NCBI GenBank assembly: GCA_027563935.2
Contig: CM050451.1
Coordinates: 26,737,565-26,801,564 of the forward strand
Direction: 5' to 3'
Length of the DNA stretch: 64,000 bases
DNA from: Costus lasius
Taxonomy: Eukaryota > Streptophyta > Magnoliopsida > Zingiberales > Costaceae
Positions within the stretch are counted from its first letter, which is position 1. Each line of letters begins with the position of its first letter. A program made the translations under genes and the position numbers. The notes below the pieces were generated by a model, which was not told where the DNA came from, did no database searches, and worked only from the letters and a program-made list of their open reading frames with translations. This document shows, piece after piece, positions 20,687-30,563 of this stretch.

Positions 20687-21143
20687 CTCCTTGGCGCCCT
20701 CCCTCCGGTGGTTGGTTGATAAGAGAAAGCGCTCACAAGATTGGACCTTGGTGATTTCTCCACCTCCTCTCCTCTTCCCTCTCCTCTTGGCGCTCACAAG
20801 GTTGGACTTTGGTGAGCTTCCATCTCCTCTCCTTGGCATCTTCCCTTGGAAGTTGGCGCAAGTGCTTGAGGAATTCTCCCAGAGGCGTGGATCTTCTTCC
20901 CGAGGCTAGCACCAGGCGTGGAAGAAGAGAACTCGAGGTTCGACTGTGTGCGAGACTGCAGAGGGTGAACATTTGGGTGCCTGCATCACATCCTCCTTCT
21001 TTGCTACAAGGTATCATCTCCTACTCACCGTGTCGATTCCCTCGCATGACTCGATCTTCTAGGTTTTTGGGACTGGCCTGTTTCGGGGATTGCTTCCGTT
21101 GTGCTTGTCTGTAAAATTTTAAAATCCTCAGGGTTTCCCAACA

Positions 21144-21155
21144 GTGGTATCAGAG
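21144..21155 (+). other. Primer binding site of the copia element
   Basis: TGGTATCAGAGC one base after the LTR end CCCAACA. This is the classic plant copia site for initiator tRNA-Met. Confidence 0.95.
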
Positions 21156-22760
21156 CGACTTGCGAATTTGAACAGTGTTTTATGCTTTGATTGTATGCTC
21201 ACATGCTATTTGAAATTTTCTGAAAATTTGCATATGCGCGTGGATTTTTCTAAGTAAGAAAAATTGTAAGTTTTTCGTTCCTGACATCTATTCGATCTCT
21301 TTGGTTTTTCGCTTTCTTCACATGGTGGGATATACCCATATGTGAGAGAATTAATTTCTCCCCACGCATGTAGGATAGACCTACTGTGTGGGACTTCTTG
21401 GAAAGTTAAGGATTGCAAGGGTAGGCGGCAAGCGTGCTTGGAGCATGCATGCGCCACTTGTAGACTCCCGAGAGAAACGAAAAATCCTAGATTTGTGAAC
21501 GGACGTTGAGGTTGAAGGACATGTTTTCTAAGAAACTAAAACTGAAGTTTTATGTTTTCTTGAGCATATAGAAAAGCATGAGATGATTGTGCATCGTGTT
21601 GTGGTCATAGTCAAGCCCCTTGTATGCCTGTGATGTATTCTGTGTGAGGCCTGCATGCCACTTTTTCTTTTTGTTTTGTAAACGCACAAAGAAGGTTAAG
21701 GGCGCATCCCTCATGGAGCTTGCATCTTGGCGCATCAACCATGATGGCGCATCTTGCTTGGTGGTGCAAGTAAGGGCTTGGCCGAACCGTAGGGTTGGTG
21801 AGCTATCTCTCTTGGCACAAGCATGATGGCGCATCATGTATGGAAGAGCCATCAAGGTCTTGGCCGAACCCTATGGTTTGTGTGCTATGCCTTGGTGTGG
21901 AGGACCTTGGAGCCGCACTTGAAGATAGAGCTTAATGGCGGCTAGGTTAGGTCTTGTCGGGGCTTGTCACCTAGATCAAGCATTGAACATCCTTTGGCAT
22001 GTGATGGTTCAATGTGTTGATTAGGCTATGACCACATCGCTTGTTTACTGCTTTTGATATCTGCTAAAGCATGCCTGGATGTGTTTTATCGGTTTGTTAT
22101 CACTATAGGATTGCATGCCTATAATGTTAGACAGAAGATAAAACTGAGATGATGAGACCTTAAAAACCCTCAAAATGATATCAAGTCTGTAGCCTTCTGA
22201 CGCGTAGCCCTCGTCAAACTATCGATCAGTGGGGTTGTGCACTGTTTCCCACCCTCGTGGGACACACCCACTTATCTTTAGAAGGCGTGTGGTGGCAATG
22301 GTTTCCCCAGTCCAGTTAAAAATCTGGGCGTGCCTCCACAAGGAAACTTGTTGGCCCTCGGCATAACGGTCAGGATAGACTTGACTAGTTTTTCATATGT
22401 GGTGGCCACATGATGGAACTCTAGAGGCAGCCTCGAGAGGTTAAGGTTTTGTGTTGTTCCAGCCCTAGTTGGGCATAAAATGCTTGAACTGTCTTGAGAA
22501 GAGGAATTGCCTGGGGTGCAATCGGCCGGCGTGCCCACCTTAGGAAGCATGGGTCACTTTGTGCATCTCATCCCACCCTCGTGGGACTCGAAGCCTCATG
22601 TAGAATAAGGATCCCATCTCACTAGGAAATCTCAGATTTTTCGATTGACTTTGTGGGTTGTCAATTTAATTAAAATAGTGGGAGCCATGATCATTTAATG
22701 TAAGTCCAGATTAAATGATTTGAAGTAGTACTAATCTGCTATCTTAATTATTGTAGATCA
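21156..22760 (+). other. Copia leader, non-coding
   Basis: 1.6 kb between primer site and gag, with no convincing ORF. The imperfect palindrome CCCACCCTCGTGGGA occurs twice (near 22250 and 22574). Length and position fit the long 5' leader of Angela-type elements, where dimerisation and packaging signals would lie; none can be assigned here. Confidence 0.6.
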
Positions 22761-23542
22761 ATGGCTATGAACAATAGCCGATTGACACTGCGATCCCTTC
22801 TTGACAAGGATAAGTTGTTGGATCCAACTTCATGGACTGGTATTGGAACTTGAGGATAGTCCTCAAGCTCGAGAAGAAGCTATATGTCCTTGAGCAAGCT
22901 CTTCCCGCGCCTCCTCCACCTACAGCCCGAGTGGCTGAAAGGGATGCTTTTAGAAAGCATCAGGATGACTCTTTGGAAGTGGCATGTCTCATGCTAGCCA
23001 CCATGGCGCCTGAACTTTAGGTGCAGTATGAGGAGCAGAACGCTTTTCAGATGGTAACTCATTTGAAACAGATGTTCGAGGCTCAGGCTAGGACCGAGAG
23101 ATATGACATTGCCAAAGCGGTCTTTCGGTGCAAGTTATCTGAAGGTGCTATAGTGGGACCCCATGTACTCAAGATCATTGGGTATGTGGATCATCTCAAG
23201 AGATTGGGATACACGATTGATAATGAGCTGGTCACGGATCTTATTCTACAGTCCCCGCCCTCTAACTTCAGTCCATTCATCATTAATTTTAATATGAATC
23301 GGATTGAGCGCTCAAGGGAGGAACTATTGAATATGCTCCAGACGACCGAGCGAGAAATGGTCAAGACCAAACCCAAATCTGTTCTTTTGGTCCCTGCGAC
23401 CAAGAAGATAAAGAAGAGGGGTAAGGCACGTGCCAAGGGTCCGACCAAAGCTCTGAAAAAGAAGGTGAGGAAGTCAAAGGAACAGCGGTGCTTCCACTGT
23501 GGCGAGCAGGGTCACTGGAGAAAGGACTGCATGCGACTTTAG
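22761..23542 (+). pseudogene. Copia gag
   Basis: It starts MAMNNSRLTLRSLLDKDK near 22761. A frameshift near 22835 moves into the frame with DWYWNLRIVLKLEKKLYVL, and a TAG near 23018 follows. The next 173 residues are open: MFEAQARTERYDIAKAVF, GYVDHLKRLGYTIDNEL, a basic stretch, and an intact zinc knuckle CFHCGEQGHWRKDC. This is the copia capsid/nucleocapsid protein with at least two disabling changes. Confidence 0.85.
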
Positions 23543-23846
23543 AACGAGAAGAAGAGAAGCAAGGCTTCGTCTTCTCGCTCAGGTATTTAAGTTACCGAAG
23601 TCAACCTTTCTACTTCTATGTCATGGGTATTGGATACCGCATGCGGAGCTCATAAATATGCAGGGGCTCATGAAAAGTAGAGCGGTGCGGCCTGGAGAGA
23701 TTGACCTACGTGTTGGAAACGGAGCACAGGTTGCTGCTGTTGCCGTAGGACTTTTGACGCTCTCCCTGCCTTCTGGACTTCAACTATAGTTAATTAATTG
23801 CTATTATGTACCTTCTCTTACCAAAAACATTGTATCTATTCCTTGC
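23543..23846 (+). pseudogene. Copia protease remnant
   Basis: WVLDTACGAH near 23628 is the active-site region of a copia aspartic protease, with alanine where DTG has glycine. Frame changes near 23650 and stops near 23788 follow. The LVLRVGNGA-like and YYVPSL.KNIVSI-like segments show where the domain should continue. Confidence 0.7.
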
Positions 23847-24845
23847 TTGGCAAGGAAAGGATTTAAATTTGAAATAAAAGAGGACTCTTGTTCTTTTTCA
23901 TTTGCAAATGTGTTTTATGGGAAGGGTACCTTATGCAATGGATTATATGTCTTGGACATGGATAACTCTATATGTAACATAAATCACAAAAGGATCAAAC
24001 TGAGTGGTTCAGTTGGTGCGTACCTTTGGCATTGTCGATTAGCCCATATAAATAAGAATCGCATTCAAGAACTCCATGCAAATGGATTGTTAGATTCAAC
24101 CTCCTTAGAGGAGTTTGATACTTGTGAGCCTTGTTTATTAGGGAAAATGACAAAAGCACCCTTCACCAAGATTGGTGAGAGGGCAGGAGGTTTGTTGGAT
24201 CTCATACATAGTGATGTGTGTGGGCCATTCAGTAAACAAGCCAAAGGAGGGTACAACTACTTCATCACATTTACTGATGACTTCAGTAGATACAGTTATG
24301 TCTATTTGATTGGACATAAATCTAAATCCTTTGAGAAATTTAAGGAGTTCAGACATGAAGTAGAGAACCAGCTTGGTAGATCTATTAAAGCTCTTCGATC
24401 AGATCGTGGTGGAGAGTACCTGAGCGGTGAGTTCTTTGACTATCTTATTGAGTGTGGGATTCTATCCCAACTCACTCCTCCTGGAACACCTCAATGGAAT
24501 GGTGTGTCTGAAAGGAGAAATCGAACCTTGTTGGACATGGTTCGATCTATGATTAGTCATGCAACTCTACCTCCCTCGTTTCGGGGCCATGCACTCGAGA
24601 CAGCTTCTCTCATACTAAATAATGTTCCATCTAAGAGTGTCTCCAAGATTCCGTACGAGGTATGGAGTGGGAGACGACCGAATCTCTCTTTTATTAGAGT
24701 CTGGGGATGTGAGGCTTATGTCAAACGTCAGGATTCTGGCAAGCTAGAACCTAGATCTGATAAATGCGTGTTTGTGGGGTATACTAAGGAAACTAAAGGA
24801 TATTACTTCTATATTCCCAGCGAGAACAAAGTTTTTGTTGCTTGA
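23847..24845 (+). CDS. Copia integrase
   Basis: A 332-residue open frame. An HHCC zinc-binding domain near residues 63-100 (WHCRLAH, CEPCLLGK) comes first. The catalytic core has its acidic residues in HSDVCGPF, RSDRGGEY and NGVSERRNRT. Next is the WGCEAYV and KCVFVGY.KETKGYYFY region that ends copia integrases. The frame ends at TGA (24843-24845), just before the RT segment; a related intact element would read through. The enzyme would insert element cDNA into chromosomes. It starts inside the polyprotein, so the listed ATG is only the first in the open frame. Confidence 0.9.
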   Translation: MARKGFKFEIKEDSCSFSFANVFYGKGTLCNGLYVLDMDNSICNINHKRIKLSGSVGAYLWHCRLAHINKNRIQELHANGLLDSTSLEEFDTCEPCLLGKMTKAPFTKIGERAGGLLDLIHSDVCGPFSKQAKGGYNYFITFTDDFSRYSYVYLIGHKSKSFEKFKEFRHEVENQLGRSIKALRSDRGGEYLSGEFFDYLIECGILSQLTPPGTPQWNGVSERRNRTLLDMVRSMISHATLPPSFRGHALETASLILNNVPSKSVSKIPYEVWSGRRPNLSFIRVWGCEAYVKRQDSGKLEPRSDKCVFVGYTKETKGYYFYIPSENKVFVA

Positions 24846-24875
24846 GGTGCTGTCTTTCTAGAGAAAGAATTTCTC

Positions 24876-25655
24876 ATGAAAGAAGTCAGTGGGAGAAAGT
24901 TTGACTTGGACGAGGTCCAAGTGCAACCACAAGACACTGAGGTGGAACCTGAGCCACCTGCACCGGTTGCTGGGCAACTAGAGGCTCAGACACAGGCCCT
25001 GCGTAGGTCTGGGAGGATTCATCGTGCACCTGAGAGGTACGGGTCGCTGCCGACCCAACACTACGGGATCTTCATCATTGAGGATGAACCTAGGACCTAT
25101 GATGAGGCGGTCGCTGGACCGGACTCCGAGAGATGGCTTGAAGCCATGAGATCTGAGATAGATTCCATGTCGGCTAACCAAGTCTGGGATTTGGTTAAGC
25201 TACCTGATGGGGTAAAACCTATAGGGTGTAAATGGGTCTTCAAGAGGAAGACTAACATGGATGGCAATATAGTTACCTATAAGGGTAGACTTGTGGCTAA
25301 AGGGTTCAAACAAGTCCACGGGGTGGACTATGATGAAACCTTCTCGCTAGTTGCCATGTTTAAATCCATTCAAATCCTACTTGCTATAGCTGCATATCAC
25401 GATTATGAGATATGGCAGATGGATGTAAAGACAGTGTTCCTTAACGGGAAGCTGATAGAGGATGTGTTTATGACACAACCTGATGGTTTCATCCGTTCTG
25501 CAGAGGCCAATAATGTCCGCAGGCTAAGAAGATCCATTTATGGATTAAAGCAAGCCTCTCGAAGTTCGAATCTTCGATTTGATGAAGCAATAAAAGATTA
25601 CAGCTTTATCAAGAGCGAAGATGACGCCTGTGTATACAGAAAATTCAGTGGGAGC
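24876..25655 (+). pseudogene. Copia reverse transcriptase, N-terminal part
   Basis: Residues 1-260 of a longer open frame: EPRTYDEA, WLEAMRSEIDSM, KPIGCKWVFKRK, YKGRLVAKGF, VDYDETFSLV, QMDVKTVFLNG and SIYGLKQASR are the first RT blocks of copia. The sequence stops at VYRKFSGS, one block before the catalytic YVDD, where Athila sequence starts. No polymerase activity is possible. Confidence 0.9.
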
Positions 25656-26597
25656 TTGGTGAGCAGGGTTCCCATTGAGTTCAGTGAGCAGGGTTTTTGG
25701 GGCGCAATTACTAACGAGCACATCTATTCCGCTCGCGTGGCTCGTGCATCTAGTTTATGCAACCCTGTGCTCAAGTATGTCCACCGCGTGTTGGCCCACA
25801 CCTTATTTGGCCGCGGTGATAGTGATGGTATGGTTTGGCAGACCGAGCTCTTTTATCTCTGGTGTATGTTGCACAGTTTTAAGGTGGACTCTGGGTATTA
25901 TTTGGCAAAACAATTTAGCCGTGCTGCCCGTTCATTGAAAGGAGCAATTGTGATCGGCGGTCTGATTACACCATTGGCAGTTTCCTTGGGCATCATCCCA
26001 TACGACACATTGGAAGTCACTAGCAGCAACAGGCTCGACATCGAGTCTTGCGTTGCTATGAAGCTGATTATTCACAAGGGAGATTCCTATTGTATGACAT
26101 TCAAAGGGAGCCCATTCTGCCTTCCACTACCGAACCCAGAGCGCACATCAGTAAGAGTCCGTGGAAACTGGCGCATCCAGCCAGTTGAGGACGCACAGCC
26201 CGACCCAGTCGACACTACACCACCAGCACCTGGAGCATTTTTCTTTGGTGGCACCTCCTCTCACGATTCTATGATGTCTGTGTTGCAAGAAATTAGAGAG
26301 GAGCAACTCCATCAACGGGAGATGATTGATAACCTGGATACCGCCGTTACCCACATCCAGCAGGACCAATCTTCGCATTGGGAGTCCATGGAAGCCCATA
26401 TGCAGAGGCAGCATAAAATGATGAGTTCTGTTTGGGAGAAGATATCAATCATAGACGACCGGCTATCCACCCTCTCTGAAGACAAAATGGCTCGCATGAA
26501 CATTTCTTCTGATGACAAGGCCGAGCCAGATTACACCAGATGCGGGAAGAGCAAGAGCTCCAAGGCTTTTGGCTCTCACTCGCGCAAGCAAAAGTAG
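25656..26597 (+). pseudogene. Athila-type downstream ORF, E3a copy, 5'-truncated
   Basis: About 313 residues of the same protein as 14042-15501. Order: SARVARASSLCNP, HRVLAHTLFGR, LFYLWCMLHSFKVDSGYYLAKQFSRAARSL, hydrophobic KGAIVIGGLITPLAVSLGIIPY, SYCMTFKGSPFCLPLPNPERTSVRVRGNWRI. A predicted coiled-coil-like C-terminus follows (EEQLHQREMIDNLDTAV to IDDRLSTLSEDK), with a basic tail. This copy has no stops, unlike E2 and E3. It lacks the N-terminal block with LEFLSSLEV. Confidence 0.8.
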
Positions 26598-27834
26598 CCT
26601 CCCATCAGCACCGGCATCGTCATCCACTCCTCTCACAGCACGGTATTGCATAGAGGACTATGCAAACTTTTAGAGTGGGTGAGCTTTCTGCATTCTGGTT
26701 TCTATTCTCTTTTCTTCATGTGGCTACATGACTATGACACCTTGACTTTACTATGTTTGGATGGATACTTTTACTTTGAGATGGATATTATGTGGCATTG
26801 TATCCTATATGCCATTATATTCGTGGGCCTGGTCCACATCTTTAGGCCCCACCCTGTGACTATATGAGATTACTTTCTTGCTTGTTACCTGTGACCTTAC
26901 TTTGTTATGATGATTATGCTTCTCATACATGCTGTGTAAAATTTTTTTTGCTGAATTCACATGTGCATGAGTCTTGTCAGTCTTGTCCTATGAAAGCCAT
27001 TTCAAACATTTGAAAGTTGAATGCATGATTGGTTAAGAATAATCAGATATTGTTGATAATACCTCCTTGTTAGAGATACTTTTTAATTATATCCATATGT
27101 TCTATGATTTAGAAATTTTGTATTTTGGATTGTCTTTGAGTTGTTCATTAGTGGGTCAAACATTTCTTTGATTGTTAAATCAACTCAAGCTTGCATCTTA
27201 CATGAGAATCGTATTGAGATATATACTCTCTTAGTTATTCTTTGAATTCCTTTCTGTTGTTGGGGAGACACTGCATTTGTCAAAAAAGGATATGTTATCA
27301 ACTGCTGAGCATGAATATAAAAAACAAAATTTGCACCCTTAGATTCCTCTACTTGGCAGTGCGCAAATTGGCAGTGGTACCGAAGGACATGAGTTGAAAT
27401 CTAAGGGATGTGAAGTTGAAATCAGTAAAAAGACTCTTCTACTTGGCATTGCGAAAATTGGCAATGGTACCTAAGGTTATGAGTTGAAGTCCAATGCAAT
27501 AATCAGTGTATCATACTCCACATAAAATATCTGAGTTAACACCAACGATTTGATTTGGAGAGATTAGAATTGCATAAGTGTGGTGTGTAGGCTTGATTGA
27601 ATCCTATGTTTGTTGCTTACTAGGTTGTTTAGCATCTAGTTATTGTGGGATCAAACTGTTGAACACTTGAAGCAACTATTTACTTAATTTCTCCTGATTA
27701 GATCTTGGATTGCTATTGAATGTTTTTCTAACTTGGAAGTATATCTCAACACAAAAGATTGCTCTTATACTTATCTTGTATTTCATCTTATTTTATTGCT
27801 TGAGGACAAACAAAGATTTTAGTCTGGGGTATTT
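26598..27834 (+). other. 3' non-coding region and polypurine tract of E3a
   Basis: 1.2 kb without a gene. It holds the doubled hairpin repeat (27342-27492). It ends in GCTTGAGGACAAACAAAGATTTTAGTCTGGGGTATT, whose purine-rich GTCTGGGGTA part next to the LTR is the likely plus-strand primer. The same block ends E3 at 40433. Confidence 0.65.
27342..27492 (+). repeat. Doubled stem-loop repeat in E3a 3' UTR
   Basis: Copies at 27342-27405 and 27432-27492. CTTGGCAGTGCGCAAATTGGCAGTGGTACC in the first becomes a CATTGC/GCAATG version in the second. Flanks CCTCTA or CTTCTA and ATGAGTTGAA are kept. They match E2 13081-13232 in sense. Confidence 0.7.
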
Positions 27835-28098
27835 TGATGCGTTGCATTTTAGTAGTAATTTTCATGGATATTTCATGCTAATTCTAGGCTTATTTCAATA
27901 CTTTCATACTCTTTTTAGGCTAAATTACTTGATATCTTCGGAATCTTCACTTTTTGGCACTTTTATGGAATTTCAGGTAAAAACGCCCTTTTTTGACATA
28001 TTTTGAAGATTCTAAGGCCATGAGACGATTTCTTGTATGAAGACAAGGTCACACGTCAAATTTGAGCTTAAACGGAGTCAGCCGGAAAAATACGGCCA

Positions 28099-28383
28099 GG
28101 TGAACCCCATGGGGTTCACCAGATTCTTCGTCAGGCTGTAGGGACTTCACAGTAAGAATCACGGCCGGGTGAACCCCACCGAGTTCACCATCCCGATCGT
28201 CAGCCAGTAGAGGTCCAGGAAGCATCACGGCCAAGTGAACCCCACCGGGTTCACCGGTTTTCACTTTGGCCGAGATCTGTCCAGAGAGAAGCACAGGCGG
28301 GTGAACCCCACCGAGTTCACCGCGCTTCTATTCGTCTGAACTCACAGAGGGAATCACGGGCAGGTGAACCCGGCGGGGTTCAC
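28099..28383. repeat. Five-unit spaced palindrome array, E3 5' LTR
   Basis: Palindromes at 28099-28120, 28168-28189, 28234-28255, 28300-28321 and 28363-28383, with starts 69, 66, 66 and 63 bp apart. Several are preceded by ATCACGGCC. The array lies 130-415 bp upstream of the TATA box in the same orientation relationship as in E2. Confidence 0.95.
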
Positions 28384-28514
28384 TCGTGATTCCAACCCAG
28401 GCGCGAACGAGACCGAATTCCACTCGGTTTTTCCATGATTTCTCACTCGTTTGGAGTCAAAATTTAGCAAGTGAGGTGTCTATGGAAAGCTCTTTCAGAG
28501 GCGAACAGATGGAA

Positions 28515-28522
28515 TATAAAAG
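28515..28522 (+). promoter_or_regulatory. TATA box of E3 5' LTR
   Basis: GGAATATAAAAGCCCCAA. Equivalent to 41033 in the 3' LTR and to the minus-strand boxes in E1 and E2, so it is conserved across the family. Confidence 0.7.
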
Positions 28523-29390
28523 CCCCAATTGTTCATGCCCTAACTATCGAACATGCACGTGAAGAAACGGCGCAGGTGGAAGAACACGACGACAGAGGTG
28601 ACTTTTGGAGATTGAGACACACGATTATCACGAATTTTTAAGGATTCCTTCGGTTCATCATCTTCTTCCCCTTAACTTCATTTTCTTATACTTTTCATTT
28701 CATTAAAAGAGAGATTTTGAGCGTTTCAATGACGATTGTAGCGTAAACCCTATGTCGGGGCTTAGTGATTTTAATTGCAAACTTTGTATCTATTTATGTT
28801 ATTTGGTATGAATTATGAGCATATTTTACTTTGACATATTTATTTCGTGGTTTTACATTGGCCGAGTAATATCACGTGTTAGCCGTTACGATTCATATCG
28901 AGAGAAGGATCGTAAGGGTCGAACCTCTGAGTAAAACTTGCGGGACCTTGACACGAGAGTGCTTGGTCTTCGCTCGAGGATTTCATAGTCTGTCATAGAA
29001 CTCATTGGGTTCATCTTAGAACGATCCACCGCGAGAGTAGGAGGTCGGTCTAAAATGAACACCGAGGTGTATCACTCGAGAGAGGGCACCTTGTACCCTA
29101 GGGTTAGACTCCTTGTGCAAAACCAATAAACCAAATAACTAATATCTTTCTTGTGCGATTAAGATTATCATCGTGGTGGAAGCCGTAGCCCTGAATTCTC
29201 TCTTATATCTTTTCTCTACCGAAGTAGTTGCACTTGTTTGTTTTTTATTTCCGTCTTCAAAAACCCACGTTTCGATTCGCCTAGCTATTAGGACTCGGAC
29301 TTTCTAGTACTCAACCTTGTTCCCTGTGGCATTCGACATCTTTTATATTACTTCGACATATCCGTGCACTTGCGGAGCGTGTCAAGTTTT

Positions 29391-29408
29391 TGGCGCCATT
29401 GCTAGGGA
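29391..29408 (+). other. Primer binding site of E3
   Basis: TGGCGCCATTGCTAGGGA, six bases after the LTR. It differs from the E2 site by G-to-A and C-to-T type changes, possibly deamination. Confidence 0.8.
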
Positions 29409-29650
29409 ACAACGCTTGATATTAGTATACTTCCGAGAATTGGTAGACTAGGCCTTAGGTTAGATTTTTTTTACTGCACTGTTATTTTCTTTTTCTTTTT
29501 ATTTACTTGCTGTCTTATAACTTTAAATTTTTGACTGACCGTTTTATGCGAAGAAGTTCTAGGGCAGGTACATTCTTTGACATTGATCCAGAGATCTAGC
29601 GCACCTTCCGGACAAGAAGGAAGCAAAATCAAATTCTGAAGAAAGAAATC

Positions 29651-30545
29651 ATGAACCATCCAGGAGGAGAAAATCAGATGGAACACATTCAATTTGAAGT
29701 GAACAATGACCGAGTACAACAACCAATGGGCAACAACTATAACAACAACAGGACATTGAAGGATTATTCCGCTCCCTACGCACATGGTTTTCAATATGGA
29801 ATTGCTAGGCCCGTTGTTGAGGCCAACAACTTCGAAATAAAACCTGCTCTTCTTTCTATGGTGTAACAAAACCAATTCGGTGGTTCTCCTCTTGAGGACC
29901 CCCAACATGCACCTCTCTATTTTTTCTAGAATATTGCGACATGTTAAAAATTAACGGTGTGTCTGCTGATGCTATCAGGTTACGACTATTTCCCTTCTCT
30001 CTGAGGGACAGGGCGAGAGCTTGGCTGCACACACTACCTACTGCTTCAATAAGAACATGGCCAGAGCTTTCTCAAGCCTTTCTCTCTAAGTACTTCCCTC
30101 CGTCAAAGACAATTCAATTGCGGAATCAGATAACAAGTTTCATGCAAAAAGATGGAGAATCCCTATACGAAGCTTGGGAGAGGTTTAAGGAGCTCCAAAG
30201 GATGTGTCCACATCACGGTGTTGAGACTTGGGTTTTGATCCAAACGTTCTAAAGCGGTTTGGATTACAACACGAGGCTTACAGTGGACGCTACAGCAGGA
30301 GGTGCTTTGATGAACAGATGAGTGGAAGATGCAATGAACCTTCTCGAGGATATAGCAATTAACCATCACCAATGGACATCCGAGAGAGGTACTTCTACCA
30401 AGAAGTCAGGTAAGTATGACCTGGATTCTTTGACTGCACATACTGCTAAGGTTGATAATTTGACTCTTGGTCTGTTAATTCAATGGATGTTAACGCTATT
30501 ACTTGTGAGGTCTGTGGAGTTGTAGGTCATGCAGGGGCAGATTGC
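29651..30545 (+). pseudogene. E3 gag
   Basis: A start at MNHPGGENQMEHI (29651) leads into NNFEIKPALLSMV, then TAA where E2 has CAG or CAA. An extra C near 29904 shifts the frame. The gag capsid-like domain follows (LRLFPFSLRDRARAWL, FLSKYFPPSKT, FMQKDGESLYEAWERFKEL), with further stops near 30250 and 30320. The zinc knuckle CEVCGVVGHAGADC (30503-30544) is intact and followed at once by TAG. At least four breaks; not translatable as Gag. Confidence 0.88.
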
Positions 30546-30563
30546 TAGGTAGGAGATAGACAG

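Larger units (their letters stand above)
10054..21142 (+). repeat. 5' LTR of the copia element, split by E2
   Basis: The LTR parts are 10054-11144 and 20400-21142, about 1834 bp when E2 and one target duplication are discounted. The ends are TGTTGG...CCCAACA, followed by the primer site at 21144. It holds an AT microsatellite (10116-10182), CCAACAGG-type tandem repeats around the E2 insertion point, and GAAGAG-rich repeats at 20535-20670. A TATA-like ATAAATAC lies at 20679-20686. Confidence 0.85.
10054..25655 (+). mobile_element. Angela-like Ty1/copia element, truncated in RT, carrying nested E2
   Basis: The order is 5' LTR (interrupted), primer site, 1.6-kb leader, gag, protease remnant, integrase, then reverse transcriptase. 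Integrase before RT is the copia order. The LTR start TGTTGGTGTATATGCC and end CCCAACA resemble the Angela/BARE type as I recall it. The element breaks off at about 25655, before the catalytic YVDD of RT, where Athila sequence begins. RNase H and the 3' LTR are absent, so no target duplication can be read. It was complete enough to receive E2 in its LTR and is therefore older than E2. Confidence 0.88.
24876..26597 (+). other. Chimeric 573-codon ORF: copia RT joined to Athila downstream ORF
   Basis: One uninterrupted frame covers copia RT (to about 25655) and then the Athila downstream ORF from VPIEFSEQGFWGAITNEH to KAFGSHSRKQK. The same Athila sequence occurs in E3 at 38262-39198. The junction carries a repeated AGCAGGGTT, which could be the microhomology that joined them. 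The frame has survived the join, but a product is unproven. Confidence 0.85.
25656..27834 (+). mobile_element. E3a: 3' half of an Athila-like element
   Basis: It comprises the downstream ORF C-terminal two-thirds (25656-26597), the 3' UTR with doubled hairpins, and the polypurine tract, joined to the LTR at 27835. It is almost identical to 38262-40433 of E3. Its 5' part is absent; copia RT abuts it instead. The LTR at 27835-29384 serves as its 3' LTR and as the 5' LTR of E3. Confidence 0.85.
27835..29384 (+). repeat. LTR shared by E3a (3') and E3 (5')
   Basis: 1550 bp, TGATGCGTTG...GCGTGTCA. U3 carries five palindromes (28099-28383), then TATA at 28515. The R/U5 end is followed by the primer site. 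It has two differences from the 40434 LTR in the first ~260 bp. Other differences are one missing palindrome unit and one half-deleted palindrome in that LTR, plus scattered changes. Confidence 0.92.

Noticed and set aside
20561..21114. Several 90-100-codon ORFs on both strands in the copia LTR
   Set aside because: They come from GAAGAG/CTCTTC tandem repeats in a promoter region and show only low-complexity Arg/Glu/Ser sequence.
27710..28006. 98-codon ORF found twice (also 40309-40605)
   Set aside because: It spans the polypurine tract and the start of the LTR. It is repeated only because the whole 3' end is duplicated.
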